DNA of 64,000 nucleotides from Algoriphagus sp. Y33 (GCF_014838715.1 NZ_CP061947.1:3224001-3288000), one strand, 5' to 3'. Shown: positions 36,296 through 46,826, counted from the first letter of the stretch. Notes: generated by a model from the letters alone, not told the origin. Program-made: numbers and translations.

Positions 36296-37759
36296 TCAAT
36301 AGCCGGGATTTTGGTCACTTGGACTCATTGCTGCGTTGAAATTAAGCTCTTCCAACGGTATTGGCCATAAGTAATGTTTTTCCGCAATGGTGATTCCCTT
36401 ATTCTTCATAAGAAATTCTTCAGCTCTGCCTGTTCTTTTCAAATCCAACCACCGCTTGCCTTCAAACTGTGTTTCGTAAGCTTTCTCTTGTAAAATAAGA
36501 TCGAAGAAGTCATCCGAAGTCAGCTCCTCCAGTACATAATCCTTTTCTGAAACTGTCACCGGATCGAGCCCAAAGGCTCTACGGCGGACTTGATTGAGTG
36601 CTTCCAGATTCTCTTCGGTCGGCCCATCCACTTTTACAGAGGCTTCTGCATAAATGAGGAGCAACTCAGCGTAACGATAGACGGGAATATCATTTCCTGC
36701 ACCGGTATTGTCCACAGCCTGTGGCTCGGCATATTTACCATTCACTATCGTAGAATCACCCAATCCAAAGTCAACTAGTTGCCAAAGTCCTTTACGCAGG
36801 TCACCCTCGTCCCATTCTTTGTGAAAAGGGTTGGTAGCATCCCCATAATGAGCATAGGCACCGCCAAAATTATAAAGTCCTGTACTTGGGTGGTTTAGAA
36901 TCCACGGCAATCCGTTTCCTTGTCCTGTTTGTCTGGTAAATTTGAACGCAAAGATCTCTTCACTGGAGGTGATCAACATAGCACCAAAAATCTTCTCGCG
37001 GATATCATCGACAGAGGCAATAGGTACCAAACGGAATACTGCTGCTTCCATTACTTCTTGGGCTTTCATCTTTGCCATCTCATACTCTTCCAATTGAAGA
37101 TAAACATCCGCAAGCAGTGTTTTTGCAGCCCATTGAGTGGGTCTTCCCGGAGCTGATGCACCAGTAGGAAGGTGCAGCTCAGCATCTGCCAGATCCGCCA
37201 ATATTAAGGTATACACTTCCTCCTGAGTACTTTTGGGCACATCTTTTTGCTCTATATTGAGCTCAGTTCGAAGAGGCACCCCTCCCCAGTTTCTTACCAA
37301 GTCAAAGTAGGTCAACGCTCTGAGAAATTTAGCCTCAGCGGAATAGCTATTCATTTCATCTTCCGTCAATTCTTCACTTAGAGGCACTTTCCCGATCACA
37401 ATATTTGCATTTCGGATTCCTTCATAGAATCTACTCCATCGTTCAGCCGCTGCATTAATATTAGTGGGATTGAATCCCTGAAAATCATTGTATTGTGCAC
37501 GACTCCCACGTCCGTAGCCCCAATCCGTGTGGGCACTGAGGATGGCGATCTGTTCGGAGCGTACCATCCGCAATGGAAAATAGATCGCATTGGTAGCTGC
37601 ATCAAAATCAGATTTGCTTTGATAGAAATTCTCCGTTACGATGGTTTTGGGCTTTTCCTCCAACAGACTGTCGCAGGAACCCGCAAGTCCTCCGATAGCC
37701 AGAAAACCGGCTATCATCAGTTTAGAATTTAATAATCTACAGTTATTTGACTTTTTCAT
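36296..37759 (-). CDS. SusD/RagB-family nutrient-binding lipoprotein
   Basis: The preferred start is ATG 37759 (MKKSNN), giving 487 residues. An ATG at 37792 overlaps the SusC end and adds a non-signal-like extension. A lipoprotein signal ends at about C29 (GGLAGSC). TPR-like helices follow (FYQSKSDFDAATNAIYFPLR, YSAEAKFLRALTYFDLVRNWGGVPL) with the SusD ligand-binding insert. The C-terminus, WLDLKRTGRAEEFL then YLWPIPLEELNFN and NPGY, is typical. It forms the surface lid of the neighbouring SusC pore. It lies directly downstream of SusC. There are no glycosidases, sulfatases or peptidases beside it, so the nutrient cannot be inferred. Confidence 0.94.
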   Translation of the reverse strand: MKKSNNCRLLNSKLMIAGFLAIGGLAGSCDSLLEEKPKTIVTENFYQSKSDFDAATNAIYFPLRMVRSEQIAILSAHTDWGYGRGSRAQYNDFQGFNPTNINAAAERWSRFYEGIRNANIVIGKVPLSEELTEDEMNSYSAEAKFLRALTYFDLVRNWGGVPLRTELNIEQKDVPKSTQEEVYTLILADLADAELHLPTGASAPGRPTQWAAKTLLADVYLQLEEYEMAKMKAQEVMEAAVFRLVPIASVDDIREKIFGAMLITSSEEIFAFKFTRQTGQGNGLPWILNHPSTGLYNFGGAYAHYGDATNPFHKEWDEGDLRKGLWQLVDFGLGDSTIVNGKYAEPQAVDNTGAGNDIPVYRYAELLLIYAEASVKVDGPTEENLEALNQVRRRAFGLDPVTVSEKDYVLEELTSDDFFDLILQEKAYETQFEGKRWLDLKRTGRAEEFLMKNKGITIAEKHYLWPIPLEELNFNAAMSPSDQNPGY

Positions 37760-37778
37760 GGCTTGATTCATTTGAGGA

Positions 37779-40700
37779 TTAAAAAGTTGCATTTATACCG
37801 ATGGTGTAGGATTTGGGAATAGGATAACTGAAGTGGTCAATTCCCAATCTATTGTCCCCCCCTTTACTGTTCACCTCAGGATCCCACCATGAGTACTTGG
37901 TGAAAGTCAAGAGGTTTTGCCCACTCGCATAGACTCTAAGGCTTTTGAGGAATTTCCCCTGAGCATTCTTAAGGGGGAAATTATACGCCAACAAGATGTT
38001 TTTCAAACGTAGATAAGAGCCATCTTCCACAAACCTATCCGACACACGGGCAGTAGAACTTCTGCTGATTCTTGGATATTTCGCATCCGTATTTTGCGGA
38101 GTCCAGTGGTCCAACAATACTTCCTCGGGCATATTCAGTCCCTGTCCATAATCCATAGTGCCGGAAACCGCACTGACGTTCATTATATCATTGCCTTGGC
38201 TTCCTTGGAAGAACAGATCCAATTGGAAACCTTTGTATGTCATATTGGAGTTGAATCCGTAGAAAAAATCAGGATTTGGATCCCCTATATAGGTCTTGTC
38301 AGCTTCCGTGATTTCCCCATCATTGTTTAGGTCTTTGAACCTGATATTTCCTGTGTCGGTATAACCATCTTCCTGATACCCCCAAAACTGCCCCAATGGT
38401 TTTCCTTCCTCCATAATTGAGAAGTTATCCGCAACAGTAATCACATTAATGAAATTGGTAAGTATAGGCTGTCCATCATTCAGACTCAGCACCTTGTTTC
38501 GATTGAAGGAGATATTGCCATCTAAACTCCAGCGAAATTCTGAAGAAAACACCTGCGCAAAAAGACTTAATTCTATCCCCCTATTTTCTATAGAGCCCAC
38601 ATTGTCAATTGTAGTAGTGTAACCAAAAGAACTTGGCAAACGCACTGTGCTCAGCAAATCATCCGTGGTCTTGAGATAATAATCAGCACCTAATACGATG
38701 CGATCCTGTAAAAGTCCCAGATCAAATCCCAAGTCAAACTGTGTGGTGGTTTCCCACTTCAAATCTCCGGGTAACGTAGACCCGGGAGCTAAAAAATTAT
38801 ACAACTCATCTCCGAAAACCGTGTACCCCGGAAAGAGCCTATTCAGTGTAGCATAGGGATCAATTGCCTGTGATCCGGTCACCCCCCAACTCGAACGGAT
38901 TTTCAACGTAGAAATAGCTTCTTGAGATTTCATGAAATCCTCTTCAGATACTTTCCAAGCGATGGCTCCCGAGGGAAAATAACCCCACTTATTCCCCTCA
39001 CTATATCGAGAGGAGCCATCTGCCCGGAAAGATGCCGTAAAGAGGTATTTATTGGCAAAACCATAATTCACTCTTCCCAAATAAGACAATAAAACCGAAT
39101 TCGCATATCCGGAAGTTGGGATACCCGGTGTTTCAGCAGCCCCTAGGTTATCGGTTTCGTAGAGATCACTCAAGAATCCCGTACCGCTGCCTGCCAGAAA
39201 TTTGGTCGTGAAATCCTGATAAGTAAAACCTGCCAATACATTCAAATCATGTTTTTCATTAAACACGTCTGCATAAGTAATTGTATTTTCGTTAAGACGG
39301 CTTATATACTGCCCAGTGGTAATACTCGCATTCCCATTACTGTTAATAAATTCTCTACTTCTGTAAGTGTCAGTCCTATCGTCACGGTTTTCTATACCAC
39401 CGGACACTTTGATCGTAATCTCAGGTATGGGATTATAGCTCAAAGCGGCATTTGCCAATATCACATTGGCGGTGATTACAGTGGATTGCTCGTTGATAAA
39501 ATAGAGCGGATTAATCATATCCGGCGAAACAAAAGGAAAATCATCAGCCAGATTATTGATAGTCTCATCCATGGAATAGGGACTTGAGAGCGGCGAAGCT
39601 CCCAGTGCTGCCCCTATCATACTATTCCCTCTGGATCCGCCTTCACTATCTCTCCGTGCGGTCACCAGTTTACTCATTGTGCTATTGAAGTCTACCTTGA
39701 ACTTGTCACTGATTTTGTGATTTATAGTAGATCTGATAGAATACCTGTCATAGTCTGACCCTTCAATGATACCATCCTGCTGAAAAGCACTTCCGCCAAT
39801 TAAAAACTGGGTATTTTCTCCTCCTCCGGATATGCTCAGCGAAGTATTTTTGATGGGTGCTTGTTGGAAAATTTCATTTTGCCAGTCCGTACCTTCTCCG
39901 AACCCGTTGACTTCTGCCTCTGTAAAATAAGGTGACAAACCATCATTTTCTGCCTGTATATTCATCAATTGGGCATACTGTCTTCCATTCATCAGCTTCA
40001 GCTTTTCCCTTAATGTCTGAACAGTGTATGCCGCATCAAACTCAACGACTGTTCCTGAACCGGAGCCATTTTTGGTTGTGATCAGAACCACTCCGTTTGC
40101 TCCTCTCGAACCGTAAATTGCAGTGGCCGAAGCATCTTTCAGGATTTCAATGCTTGCTATATCCGCATTGTTCAGGTTGGTGGGATTTCCCGAAAAAGGA
40201 AACCCGTCAATCACATAGAGGGGATCGTTATCGCCTTGGATGGAATTGGCACCACGTATTCTTACCGAGACACCACCTCCGGGTGCCCCATTATTCTGGA
40301 TGACCTGAACGCCCGCAGCCCGTCCATTAAGTGACTGAATGACATTGGACGCGGGGAAAGCGTTAATTTCCTCCCTGTTAACCTGTGCCACAGCACCGGT
40401 AAGATCTGCCCTTCTGGTAGAACCGTAGCCTATTACCACAACCTCATCCAGTTCTTGGTCGTCACTTATCAGCGTCACATCGATGGAAGTCTGATTACCC
40501 ACTCTCATTTCCTTTGGCTGAAAGCCCAAAAAAGAAAATACCAGCACGACTCCTTTTTGGTCTGCCGGTATAGCTATGGTATAGTTTCCCGAATCATCGG
40601 TAATAGCACCTTTCTCGGATCCTTTGATCTGGACAGTGGCTCCAGGCAATGGATTTCCATCTGTGTCCTTGACGATTCCTGAAATGGATCCATCAGCCTG

Positions 40701-40841
40701 AGCTATTGCAGGGGGTGGAATGGAATCTCTCTGCGGAACCGTGTCCTGGAGATAGCTTGGTGAATGGTTTTCTGCCAGCGCATCAGTAGATATACCAAAG
40801 AAAATGCTAACCAGAAAAAATAAGGCTGAAATCTTTTTCAT
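37779..40841 (-). CDS. SusC/RagA-type TonB-dependent outer-membrane receptor
   Basis: From ATG 40841 (MKKISALFFLVSIFFG) this is a 1020-residue protein with a Sec signal. A carboxypeptidase-D-like domain lies at about residues 48-125 (GSISGIVKDTDGNPLPGATVQIKG), then a plug with GGVSVRIRGANSIQGDNDPLYVIDGFPF and ILKDASATAIYGSRGANGVV. The barrel is complete, ending KSYTIGINATF with a terminal aromatic residue as outer-membrane insertion requires. It pairs with the SusD gene that follows after about 20 bp. No ECF sigma, anti-sigma or hybrid two-component gene is adjacent, so control is not local. Confidence 0.96.
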   Translation of the reverse strand: MKKISALFFLVSIFFGISTDALAENHSPSYLQDTVPQRDSIPPPAIAQADGSISGIVKDTDGNPLPGATVQIKGSEKGAITDDSGNYTIAIPADQKGVVLVFSFLGFQPKEMRVGNQTSIDVTLISDDQELDEVVVIGYGSTRRADLTGAVAQVNREEINAFPASNVIQSLNGRAAGVQVIQNNGAPGGGVSVRIRGANSIQGDNDPLYVIDGFPFSGNPTNLNNADIASIEILKDASATAIYGSRGANGVVLITTKNGSGSGTVVEFDAAYTVQTLREKLKLMNGRQYAQLMNIQAENDGLSPYFTEAEVNGFGEGTDWQNEIFQQAPIKNTSLSISGGGENTQFLIGGSAFQQDGIIEGSDYDRYSIRSTINHKISDKFKVDFNSTMSKLVTARRDSEGGSRGNSMIGAALGASPLSSPYSMDETINNLADDFPFVSPDMINPLYFINEQSTVITANVILANAALSYNPIPEITIKVSGGIENRDDRTDTYRSREFINSNGNASITTGQYISRLNENTITYADVFNEKHDLNVLAGFTYQDFTTKFLAGSGTGFLSDLYETDNLGAAETPGIPTSGYANSVLLSYLGRVNYGFANKYLFTASFRADGSSRYSEGNKWGYFPSGAIAWKVSEEDFMKSQEAISTLKIRSSWGVTGSQAIDPYATLNRLFPGYTVFGDELYNFLAPGSTLPGDLKWETTTQFDLGFDLGLLQDRIVLGADYYLKTTDDLLSTVRLPSSFGYTTTIDNVGSIENRGIELSLFAQVFSSEFRWSLDGNISFNRNKVLSLNDGQPILTNFINVITVADNFSIMEEGKPLGQFWGYQEDGYTDTGNIRFKDLNNDGEITEADKTYIGDPNPDFFYGFNSNMTYKGFQLDLFFQGSQGNDIMNVSAVSGTMDYGQGLNMPEEVLLDHWTPQNTDAKYPRISRSSTARVSDRFVEDGSYLRLKNILLAYNFPLKNAQGKFLKSLRVYASGQNLLTFTKYSWWDPEVNSKGGDNRLGIDHFSYPIPKSYTIGINATF

Positions 40842-41102
40842 AGTCGGTTGGTTATAATGAAACAATTGGGGTTTATTGTCTCATTCTTATCATTCTTACA
40901 GTCAACTAGTATTCCAGTAGATTACTATAATCATCACTACATCCCAAACATGCTTGATTCGCAGTTTTCACATCTTATCAATCGCCGATTTCTCAAATGA
41001 CAGGATTTTCATATGCTCCTAAAATTCAACAGTATGTGGATTACTAACCTCACTATGTCCCGGAAAATCCTTGTCTGCTAAACAATTCATTCAACATTCT
41101 CC

Positions 41103-41951
41103 TTATCCACCGATTATTTCCCCCCCATTTACATGGATAAATTGTCCGGTGATATAAGAGCTATCCTCACTCGCCAGAAAAACATATGCGGGAGCAACTT
41201 CACTTGGTTGTCCTGCTCTTCCCAGTGCAGTATCCTGCCCAAACTTAGTGACATCATCAAATGTGGCGGGAATCAACGGAGTCCAAATCGGCCCAGGCGC
41301 AACTCCATTTACCCGGATTTTGTCCTTGGCCAGCATCAATGCCAAGGAGCGGGTAAATCCCACGATTGCGCCCTTGGTACTTGCATAATCCACCAAATGT
41401 TCGCTGCCACGATAGGTGGTCACAGAACTTGTGTTGATGATGGTGTCACCTGCCTTGAAATGAGGAATCGCCAATTTGGCTAAATGAAAAAATGAGAAAA
41501 TATTAGTCTCAAAGGTTTCATGGAGCTGCTTTGCTGTGATGGAAGTGAGTTTGCTTTCGGGAAACTGCACTGCTGCATTGTTCACTAAGATATTTATTCC
41601 TCCTAGCTCCTTCACGCATTGATTCACAGCTTTTTTACAAAAACTCTCGGATTTAAGATCACCTGCAATCAATAGGCATTTTCTTCCCTCTTTTTCTACC
41701 AACTCTTTGGTGTCTTGGGCATCTTTGTCTTCACTTAAATAAACGATCGCCACATCCGCTCCCTCTCGTGCAAAGTAAACCGCAACACTTTTGCCGATCC
41801 CGCTGTCTCCTCCCGTAATCATGGCAATTTTATTCTCTAGTTTTCCGCTGCCTTTATACCCTTTGCGAATCACTTCCGGCATTGGCTTCATTTTGCTTTG
41901 CTGCCCTGGCAAAGTTTGCTTTTGGTCTTTAAATTCAGTTGGCTTTTTCAT
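41103..41951 (-). CDS. SDR family oxidoreductase, general-stress (YghA/GSP39) type
   Basis: This 282-residue NAD(P)-dependent dehydrogenase has an N-terminal extension (PTEFKDQKQTLPGQQSKM..MPEVIRKGYKGSGKL) typical of the stress-linked 'glucose/ribitol dehydrogenase-like' subgroup. It has the cofactor motif TGGDSGIGKSV (about 47-57), the NNAAVQFPE motif and the catalytic Ser-Tyr-Lys (TSSVTTY and YASTKGAIVGF, about 185-205). It ends FIHVNGGEIIGG. It lies 34 bp downstream of the DUF7218 gene, a pairing seen in other stress-gene clusters of this phylum. Confidence 0.92.
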   Translation of the reverse strand: MKKPTEFKDQKQTLPGQQSKMKPMPEVIRKGYKGSGKLENKIAMITGGDSGIGKSVAVYFAREGADVAIVYLSEDKDAQDTKELVEKEGRKCLLIAGDLKSESFCKKAVNQCVKELGGINILVNNAAVQFPESKLTSITAKQLHETFETNIFSFFHLAKLAIPHFKAGDTIINTSSVTTYRGSEHLVDYASTKGAIVGFTRSLALMLAKDKIRVNGVAPGPIWTPLIPATFDDVTKFGQDTALGRAGQPSEVAPAYVFLASEDSSYITGQFIHVNGGEIIGG

Positions 41952-41985
41952 AGTCGTAATGGTTTAGTTTAGTCGCTACTTTTGT

Positions 41986-42234
41986 TCAAGAGTTTCTCAA
42001 TGCAGAAATCAATTCCTTCTTAGTCATTTTGCTTCTGCCTTCGATTCCTACTTCTTTTGCTTTTTCGTACAATTCCTGTTTTGATCTTTCCTCATATTTT
42101 TTGGCATTGCCGCCTTTTTTACCCGAATTGGGGGTATTTGCGATCCGGGCGGCCTTAGTTTTGCTCATTCCTTCTCTTAATAATGCCTCGTATTTTTCAT
42201 CATTTTTGATGCTTGGGCCATGGTCTTTAGTCAT
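41986..42234 (-). CDS. DUF7218/Rho-N-like small basic protein
   Basis: This 82-residue basic protein has two parts. The N-terminal half reads MTKDHGPSIKNDEKYEALLR then EGMSKTKAARIANTP. The C-terminal half has a Rho-N/SAP-like helical pair, SKQELYEKAKEVGIEGRSKM then TKKELISALR. Such folds bind nucleic acids. Related proteins occur in stress regions with catalases, SDRs and Ku. It is probably the first gene of a two-gene unit with the SDR. Confidence 0.85.
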   Translation of the reverse strand: MTKDHGPSIKNDEKYEALLREGMSKTKAARIANTPNSGKKGGNAKKYEERSKQELYEKAKEVGIEGRSKMTKKELISALRNS

Positions 42235-42442
42235 GATTTCTATTGTTTAAAGTTAAATAATGCGGTTTTTTTGCAGAATTAGGACACCGATGTTTAGGGA
42301 TCCCCTTGCTGCCTTAATCAATTGTTCTCTTAGTATGAGTTCATAAAAAATGCCGAAATCGATGAGCGATTAATTGGAACGAAGCTGATTTTGGCAATCC
42401 AATTGATTAAAAGTTAATCACCGGATTTTAAATAAACCCAGC

Positions 42443-42907
42443 ATGAAAATCAAGTTGATTCAGGAATTCAAGGAATTTGCCGTAAAAGGAAACATGATCG
42501 ATATCGCTATCGGTGTAATCATAGGTGCCTCATTCAATAAAGTTGTAGATGTATTGGTAAAGGAGATTTTTCTGCCTCCACTTTCTCTACTTACCAATGG
42601 GATCAATCTGGAAAACAAGAAAATTATCCTCAGGGAGTCTATCACTACAGCTGGTGTCACACACCCCGAGGAAATAGCTATCGGTTATGGTAAACTACTG
42701 GAAGCAAGTGTAGATTTTCTGATTATTGGATTCACGGTGTTTCTAGTGGTGAAACTGATGAACTCCATTCGTAAAAAAGCCGAAGACCCAAAAAATGAAA
42801 CTATCACAACGCCTAAAAACATTGAATTACTCAGTAGGATGGCCGAATTGATGGAAAAGCAAGTTCAGCTTCTAGAAGATAAAAACGGAAAACAAGCTGA
42901 GAAATAA
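42443..42907 (+). CDS. mscL: Large-conductance mechanosensitive channel MscL
   Basis: This 154-residue protein has the usual plan. The amphipathic start is FKEFAVKGNMIDIAIGVIIG, and TM1 follows with ASFNKVVDVLV. A periplasmic loop lies at about 50-85, TM2 at about 90-112 (SVDFLIIGFTVFLVVKLMNS), and a charged C-terminal helix closes it. It relieves osmotic down-shock by opening under membrane tension. It is monocistronic and convergent with the ABC permease gene, with only 19 bp between the stops. Confidence 0.96.
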   Translation: MKIKLIQEFKEFAVKGNMIDIAIGVIIGASFNKVVDVLVKEIFLPPLSLLTNGINLENKKIILRESITTAGVTHPEEIAIGYGKLLEASVDFLIIGFTVFLVVKLMNSIRKKAEDPKNETITTPKNIELLSRMAELMEKQVQLLEDKNGKQAEK

Positions 42908-42926
42908 GGGATAATCGTTCTAATAT

Positions 42927-44171
42927 TTACTCGTATCTCAAGGACTCTATAGGATCTAATTTGGAGGCTTTGAAAGCAGGGAAAAAACCTGACGCCAGAC
43001 CAACGAAAATACAAATCATAAAAGCCACCATCATCCAGAGCCATGGAATCAGGAATCCTCCCACTCCAATCACCAAGGCGATAACATTTCCAATGGAAAT
43101 GCCCAAAATCACGCCCATAGCCCCTCCCAAAATGCAGATCATTATAGCTTCAAGCAGAAATTGCTGTCGGATTCTGAGCGGTGTGGCCCCTAAAGCCTTA
43201 CGGATACCAATTTCCCTGGTTCGTTCGGTCACAGACACGAGCATAATATTCATCAAACCTATAGAAGCGCCCAGCAGAGTGATGAAACCTATACCAAATC
43301 CTCCCATTCTTAAGTAACCGGCTACTTCTTCCAAGCTTTCGGCTACAGACTCGCTCTTAGTCAAGTCAAAAGAATCCTCTTGGGCAACCCGGTCTTGACG
43401 TATTTCTCTCATCATGCCAATAGCCTGTCCCATTTCATACTCAATCCGCTCAGGTCCCGAGGCGACTCCCGTGATGTTATAATTGAAAGTTCCCTGCTGA
43501 TCCAAGCGACTTGCATTTTGTATAGGTAGCAGGATCTGTCGATCAGCACCTGAATCCTGGCCCACACCACCTTGCTCCTCCAGCACTCCGACGATTGTAT
43601 ATGGCCGGCCCAATACAGTGATTTTCTGATTTAGCGGGTCATCATTGGCTTCAAAAAGTGTAGTGACCAATTCTTTTCCGATAATACAAACATTGTAGCC
43701 ATTCTGAACTTCCATAGAGGAGAAATTCCTCCCAAACTCAAGCTTCATAGCCTTGATACTCAAATAGTTTTCATCCCCTCCCCGAACCCTCACATTTGGA
43801 TTCGTGGTTTTAGAGCCCCTCTTAATCTCCGCAGCTCCTGTAACGGATGTATATACTGTAGAAATCCCCACGCTATTGTATTTCTCTTTGAAATTCATCA
43901 CTTCTCTAAAGGTAAGCTTAGGATAAGTCTTCTCTGTTTTACCATCCTGAATAGCTCTTCCTCCACTAAAACCCTTATTTCTGATATCGAAAGAATTTGC
44001 TCCCAAACCGGAAAAACTATCTGCTATCTGTGTTTTGATTCCATCTATAGCTGTTAGCATGCCTACCAGTGAGGAAATTCCTATTGCAATGATGGCACCC
44101 GTAAGAATGGTCCTGAGTAAATTAACTTTTATGGAGCGCACAGCTTCACGTACGTTTTCGATCAGATTCAT
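42927..44171 (-). CDS. ABC transporter permease (MacB/FtsX type)
   Basis: This 414-residue protein has an N-terminal helix ([20 protein letters not shown]). A large periplasmic MacB-PCD domain lies at about residues 45-270. Three C-terminal helices of the FtsX domain hold [31 protein letters not shown] (about 310-340), a hallmark coupling region. It ends [18 protein letters not shown]. Members act in macrolide export or lipoprotein release. No ATPase or membrane-fusion gene is adjacent, so its partner is encoded elsewhere. Confidence 0.93.
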   Translation of the reverse strand: MNLIENVREAVRSIKVNLLRTILTGAIIAIGISSLVGMLTAIDGIKTQIADSFSGLGANSFDIRNKGFSGGRAIQDGKTEKTYPKLTFREVMNFKEKYNSVGISTVYTSVTGAAEIKRGSKTTNPNVRVRGGDENYLSIKAMKLEFGRNFSSMEVQNGYNVCIIGKELVTTLFEANDDPLNQKITVLGRPYTIVGVLEEQGGVGQDSGADRQILLPIQNASRLDQQGTFNYNITGVASGPERIEYEMGQAIGMMREIRQDRVAQEDSFDLTKSESVAESLEEVAGYLRMGGFGIGFITLLGASIGLMNIMLVSVTERTREIGIRKALGATPLRIRQQFLLEAIMICILGGAMGVILGISIGNVIALVIGVGGFLIPWLWMMVAFMICIFVGLASGFFPAFKASKLDPIESLRYE

Positions 44172-44277
44172 AGTGTGTTCGTAATGGAACGAGTTTAAAG
44201 TACAATCGCACCTACATATCCCAATTATAAATAATTACCGGGGAAATGACTATTCAACTAGAAAATTTAAGATACAC

Positions 44278-44889
44278 TCAATGAATTCTGTCACCCCGAA
44301 CCTCTAGACTCTTCATCACTTCTGCTTCAAAAATCAGCCACTCCTGCCATCGTTCGTTCACTAAATGCGGATCTTGATACCTTCGTGCCAACTCGATAAA
44401 TGTAACATAATGTCCCGCTTCAGAAATCATCAATTCATAGTAGAACTTCTGTAGCTCAACATCTTCTAAATGGATAGATAGCAGCTTAAAGCGTTCACAA
44501 CTTCTCGCTTCTATCAACGCATTCATCAGCAATTGTTCTGTGAGCTGCTGCATTCTGCTCCCCCCTTTTTTTACGAAATTGGCCAACTGAATGACGTATT
44601 CATCTTTTCTGGGAAAGCCGAATTTCAAGCCTCTCTTGCGAATCTGCTCAAGCACCCGTTCAAAATGTCCCCATTCCTCTGCTACAATTGGCGTAAGGGT
44701 GTCCACCACTTCATCCAAATCATTGAATCGCAAAATCAAACTAATACAGGAAGATGCTGCCTTTTGCTCACAGTAGGCATGATCCGTAAGCACATCTTCC
44801 AGCTGCATTTCCGCGATTCCTGCCCACCTGGGATCTGTGGGCAGCTTCAAATGCAACATCTTCTGTCTGGTGCTTTCTTCCCAACTCAT
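44278..44889 (-). CDS. miaE: tRNA-(ms2io6A)-hydroxylase MiaE
   Basis: This 203-residue ferritin-like diiron enzyme hydroxylates ms2i6A37 of tRNA. The glutamate/histidine ligands are visible in AEEWGHFERVL (about 69-79), IEARSCERFKLL (about 126-137) and MISEAGHYVTFIELAR (about 153-168). It lies 2 bp downstream of the porin gene, as the last of the lpxK-porin-miaE row. Its substrate needs MiaB, which is not in the window. Confidence 0.92.
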   Translation of the reverse strand: MSWEESTRQKMLHLKLPTDPRWAGIAEMQLEDVLTDHAYCEQKAASSCISLILRFNDLDEVVDTLTPIVAEEWGHFERVLEQIRKRGLKFGFPRKDEYVIQLANFVKKGGSRMQQLTEQLLMNALIEARSCERFKLLSIHLEDVELQKFYYELMISEAGHYVTFIELARRYQDPHLVNERWQEWLIFEAEVMKSLEVRGDRIH

Positions 44890-44891
44890 AA

Positions 44892-46826
44892 TTAATCAAA
44901 TAGAAACCAGGTGATTCCAAGATCTATAAATGACTTGTATCCTGTATAATCCGGTGTTACAAAATACCCTTCATTATTCATCAAGCCACTATTCAAGTGA
45001 TTGTATTTCAGCAAAACCCGTGTGCGGTTGATTCGGAAGTCCAAGAAAATGTCAGCTATCGGGTAAGCGTAGACATTGAAATCGTTCTGAAGATAAAATT
45101 GCTGCGTAGAAGGGAAATAGGCCTCTGCATAATAGTCTGAATGATAACGGATATCAATCCCCATTTGGACGTAGACATTTTCGTCAAACATCGGGCTGTC
45201 AAAATAAAACTTGGTATTTGCGTAGAGCTGCGGAATTCTAAAATTATCACTTGATTCACCTGAGATTTGCGTGAAAACTACTTCAGCATCCCACTGGAAT
45301 TTCTGCCCAATCCGCATGCTGGACTTCAAGCCAGGAATCAGCATAAATGCTTCTCCACTGGACTGAGCAGCCATCCTTTCCTCATTAAAATACACATAGT
45401 TGTTTATGCGATTGATAGTAAGCGAAGGTCTGAGTTGGATCCTGTTGAAATCTATCTTAAACACCCCCCGAATCTGATCTACTCCTATATTGTCAAAATT
45501 ATTATCCCATTGGTAATGATTTCCATAATACATCTGCTGCATTGCAGTGGGTTTATACACTGCTTTGGTATAATCTACTTCCAGCCAAGGGGAAATGAAT
45601 AAGCCATGAAGTTTGAAAGCACCGGGGATCAAGTATTCTCCATCAGCACTAATTGACCAATTTTCAGAAATCTTTCCTATCAATTCTCCTCCCAGATAAA
45701 CCTCGTTGAAGTTGTTCTTACCCGGATAGAAAGTGCTTTTCATTCTTCCCGCGCGAAACTTCCCGTGAGCATTGTAATAAAACCCCTTAAAACTTCCCTT
45801 AAAACCCACCTCATTCCCCCACTCTTTGAAACCGCTGTAATTCCGCGTAGTATCCAACTGTTCATTTAGACGTGTACTGGGATAGAAAAGAGAATCACTG
45901 CTATTCAGACCTGCAGACAGGGTAAAATGATTGTTCTTCTGGTCAAAAATATGATAGATCTGTAGTTCATCCCGAACACTATACTCATGATAGAATCTAT
46001 ATTCCTGACGCAAATCGCTCGCCTGTGTATTGCTCAGCCATACTTTGGCATCTTCATAAGTGAAATACACAGAAGTACTGTCAATCTCAGGAGGAATAAT
46101 ACCGCCTATTTCATTGACGGCGTGAAGCATTCTGGAAAAATTCCCCAAAAACCAATATTTCCCATTTTCTGAACGATAATTGGTATGTAGAGAATAGGAA
46201 TTTTGAACGGTCATGTTATCATCACGCGCATTGGGATTCAGTGTCTTGCGCGCCCGGATGGTATGAAAATTAAATCCCACATTCCATCTCGGATTGATAT
46301 TTCGGGCAAAGCCTATATCCAACATATTTCGCTGACCCCCACCGAAAAAAGCGGACATTTCAGTGAATGGAGATTTGGTGTCAAAATACTTGTTGTTTTC
46401 GGGAGCATGATAGTATAGATCATAAGCCGAAAATCCTGACCTGGTTCCGATCACATTAGGAATCTCATAAAAAATCGGCTTCGTGGCACTCCCGATATTT
46501 CCCAAATCCTGATACTTCCAGTTGCTTTTGGCCACCGGATCATAATTGTGAAAATTATTGAGTACGGTATCCTGTGGATAAAGAATAAGATTGTTCCTCT
46601 TGATGTCTTTCTCAAAAAAAAACAGACTTGTTTTTGGTCCATAAACCATCTTGGTACTATCATCGAGCAGGGATTTTCTAATTGATCCGCCCTCCTCCTC
46701 ATCCGGATCTTCCTGGCCCCCCTGCTGATTTGTATTTGGCCGAGTGGGAACAGTCCGCTGTGCAAAAACGAGCTGTACACACGCAATGCTGAGGAAAAAT
46801 ATAAAACAGAGAAACCGTCTATTCAC
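44892..46826 (-). CDS. Putative porin (Bacteroidota outer-membrane barrel family)
   Basis: This 644-residue protein has a signal peptide (FLCFIFFLSIACVQLVFA, cleaved before QRT). A short acidic linker QGGQEDPDEEEGG follows, then a long beta-barrel with aromatic alternating strands. It ends IDLGITWFLFD with the terminal aromatic residues of an outer-membrane barrel. It starts with GTG immediately after the lpxK stop (TAA then GTG), so the two are translationally coupled. The 'putative porin' family has no defined solute. Confidence 0.87.
   Translation of the reverse strand: MNRRFLCFIFFLSIACVQLVFAQRTVPTRPNTNQQGGQEDPDEEEGGSIRKSLLDDSTKMVYGPKTSLFFFEKDIKRNNLILYPQDTVLNNFHNYDPVAKSNWKYQDLGNIGSATKPIFYEIPNVIGTRSGFSAYDLYYHAPENNKYFDTKSPFTEMSAFFGGGQRNMLDIGFARNINPRWNVGFNFHTIRARKTLNPNARDDNMTVQNSYSLHTNYRSENGKYWFLGNFSRMLHAVNEIGGIIPPEIDSTSVYFTYEDAKVWLSNTQASDLRQEYRFYHEYSVRDELQIYHIFDQKNNHFTLSAGLNSSDSLFYPSTRLNEQLDTTRNYSGFKEWGNEVGFKGSFKGFYYNAHGKFRAGRMKSTFYPGKNNFNEVYLGGELIGKISENWSISADGEYLIPGAFKLHGLFISPWLEVDYTKAVYKPTAMQQMYYGNHYQWDNNFDNIGVDQIRGVFKIDFNRIQLRPSLTINRINNYVYFNEERMAAQSSGEAFMLIPGLKSSMRIGQKFQWDAEVVFTQISGESSDNFRIPQLYANTKFYFDSPMFDENVYVQMGIDIRYHSDYYAEAYFPSTQQFYLQNDFNVYAYPIADIFLDFRINRTRVLLKYNHLNSGLMNNEGYFVTPDYTGYKSFIDLGITWFLFD

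Noticed and set aside
40866..41102. Regulator or promoter for the SusC/SusD pair
   Set aside because: The 237-bp gap shows no TAnnTTTG box on the minus strand and no ORF; nothing could be supported.
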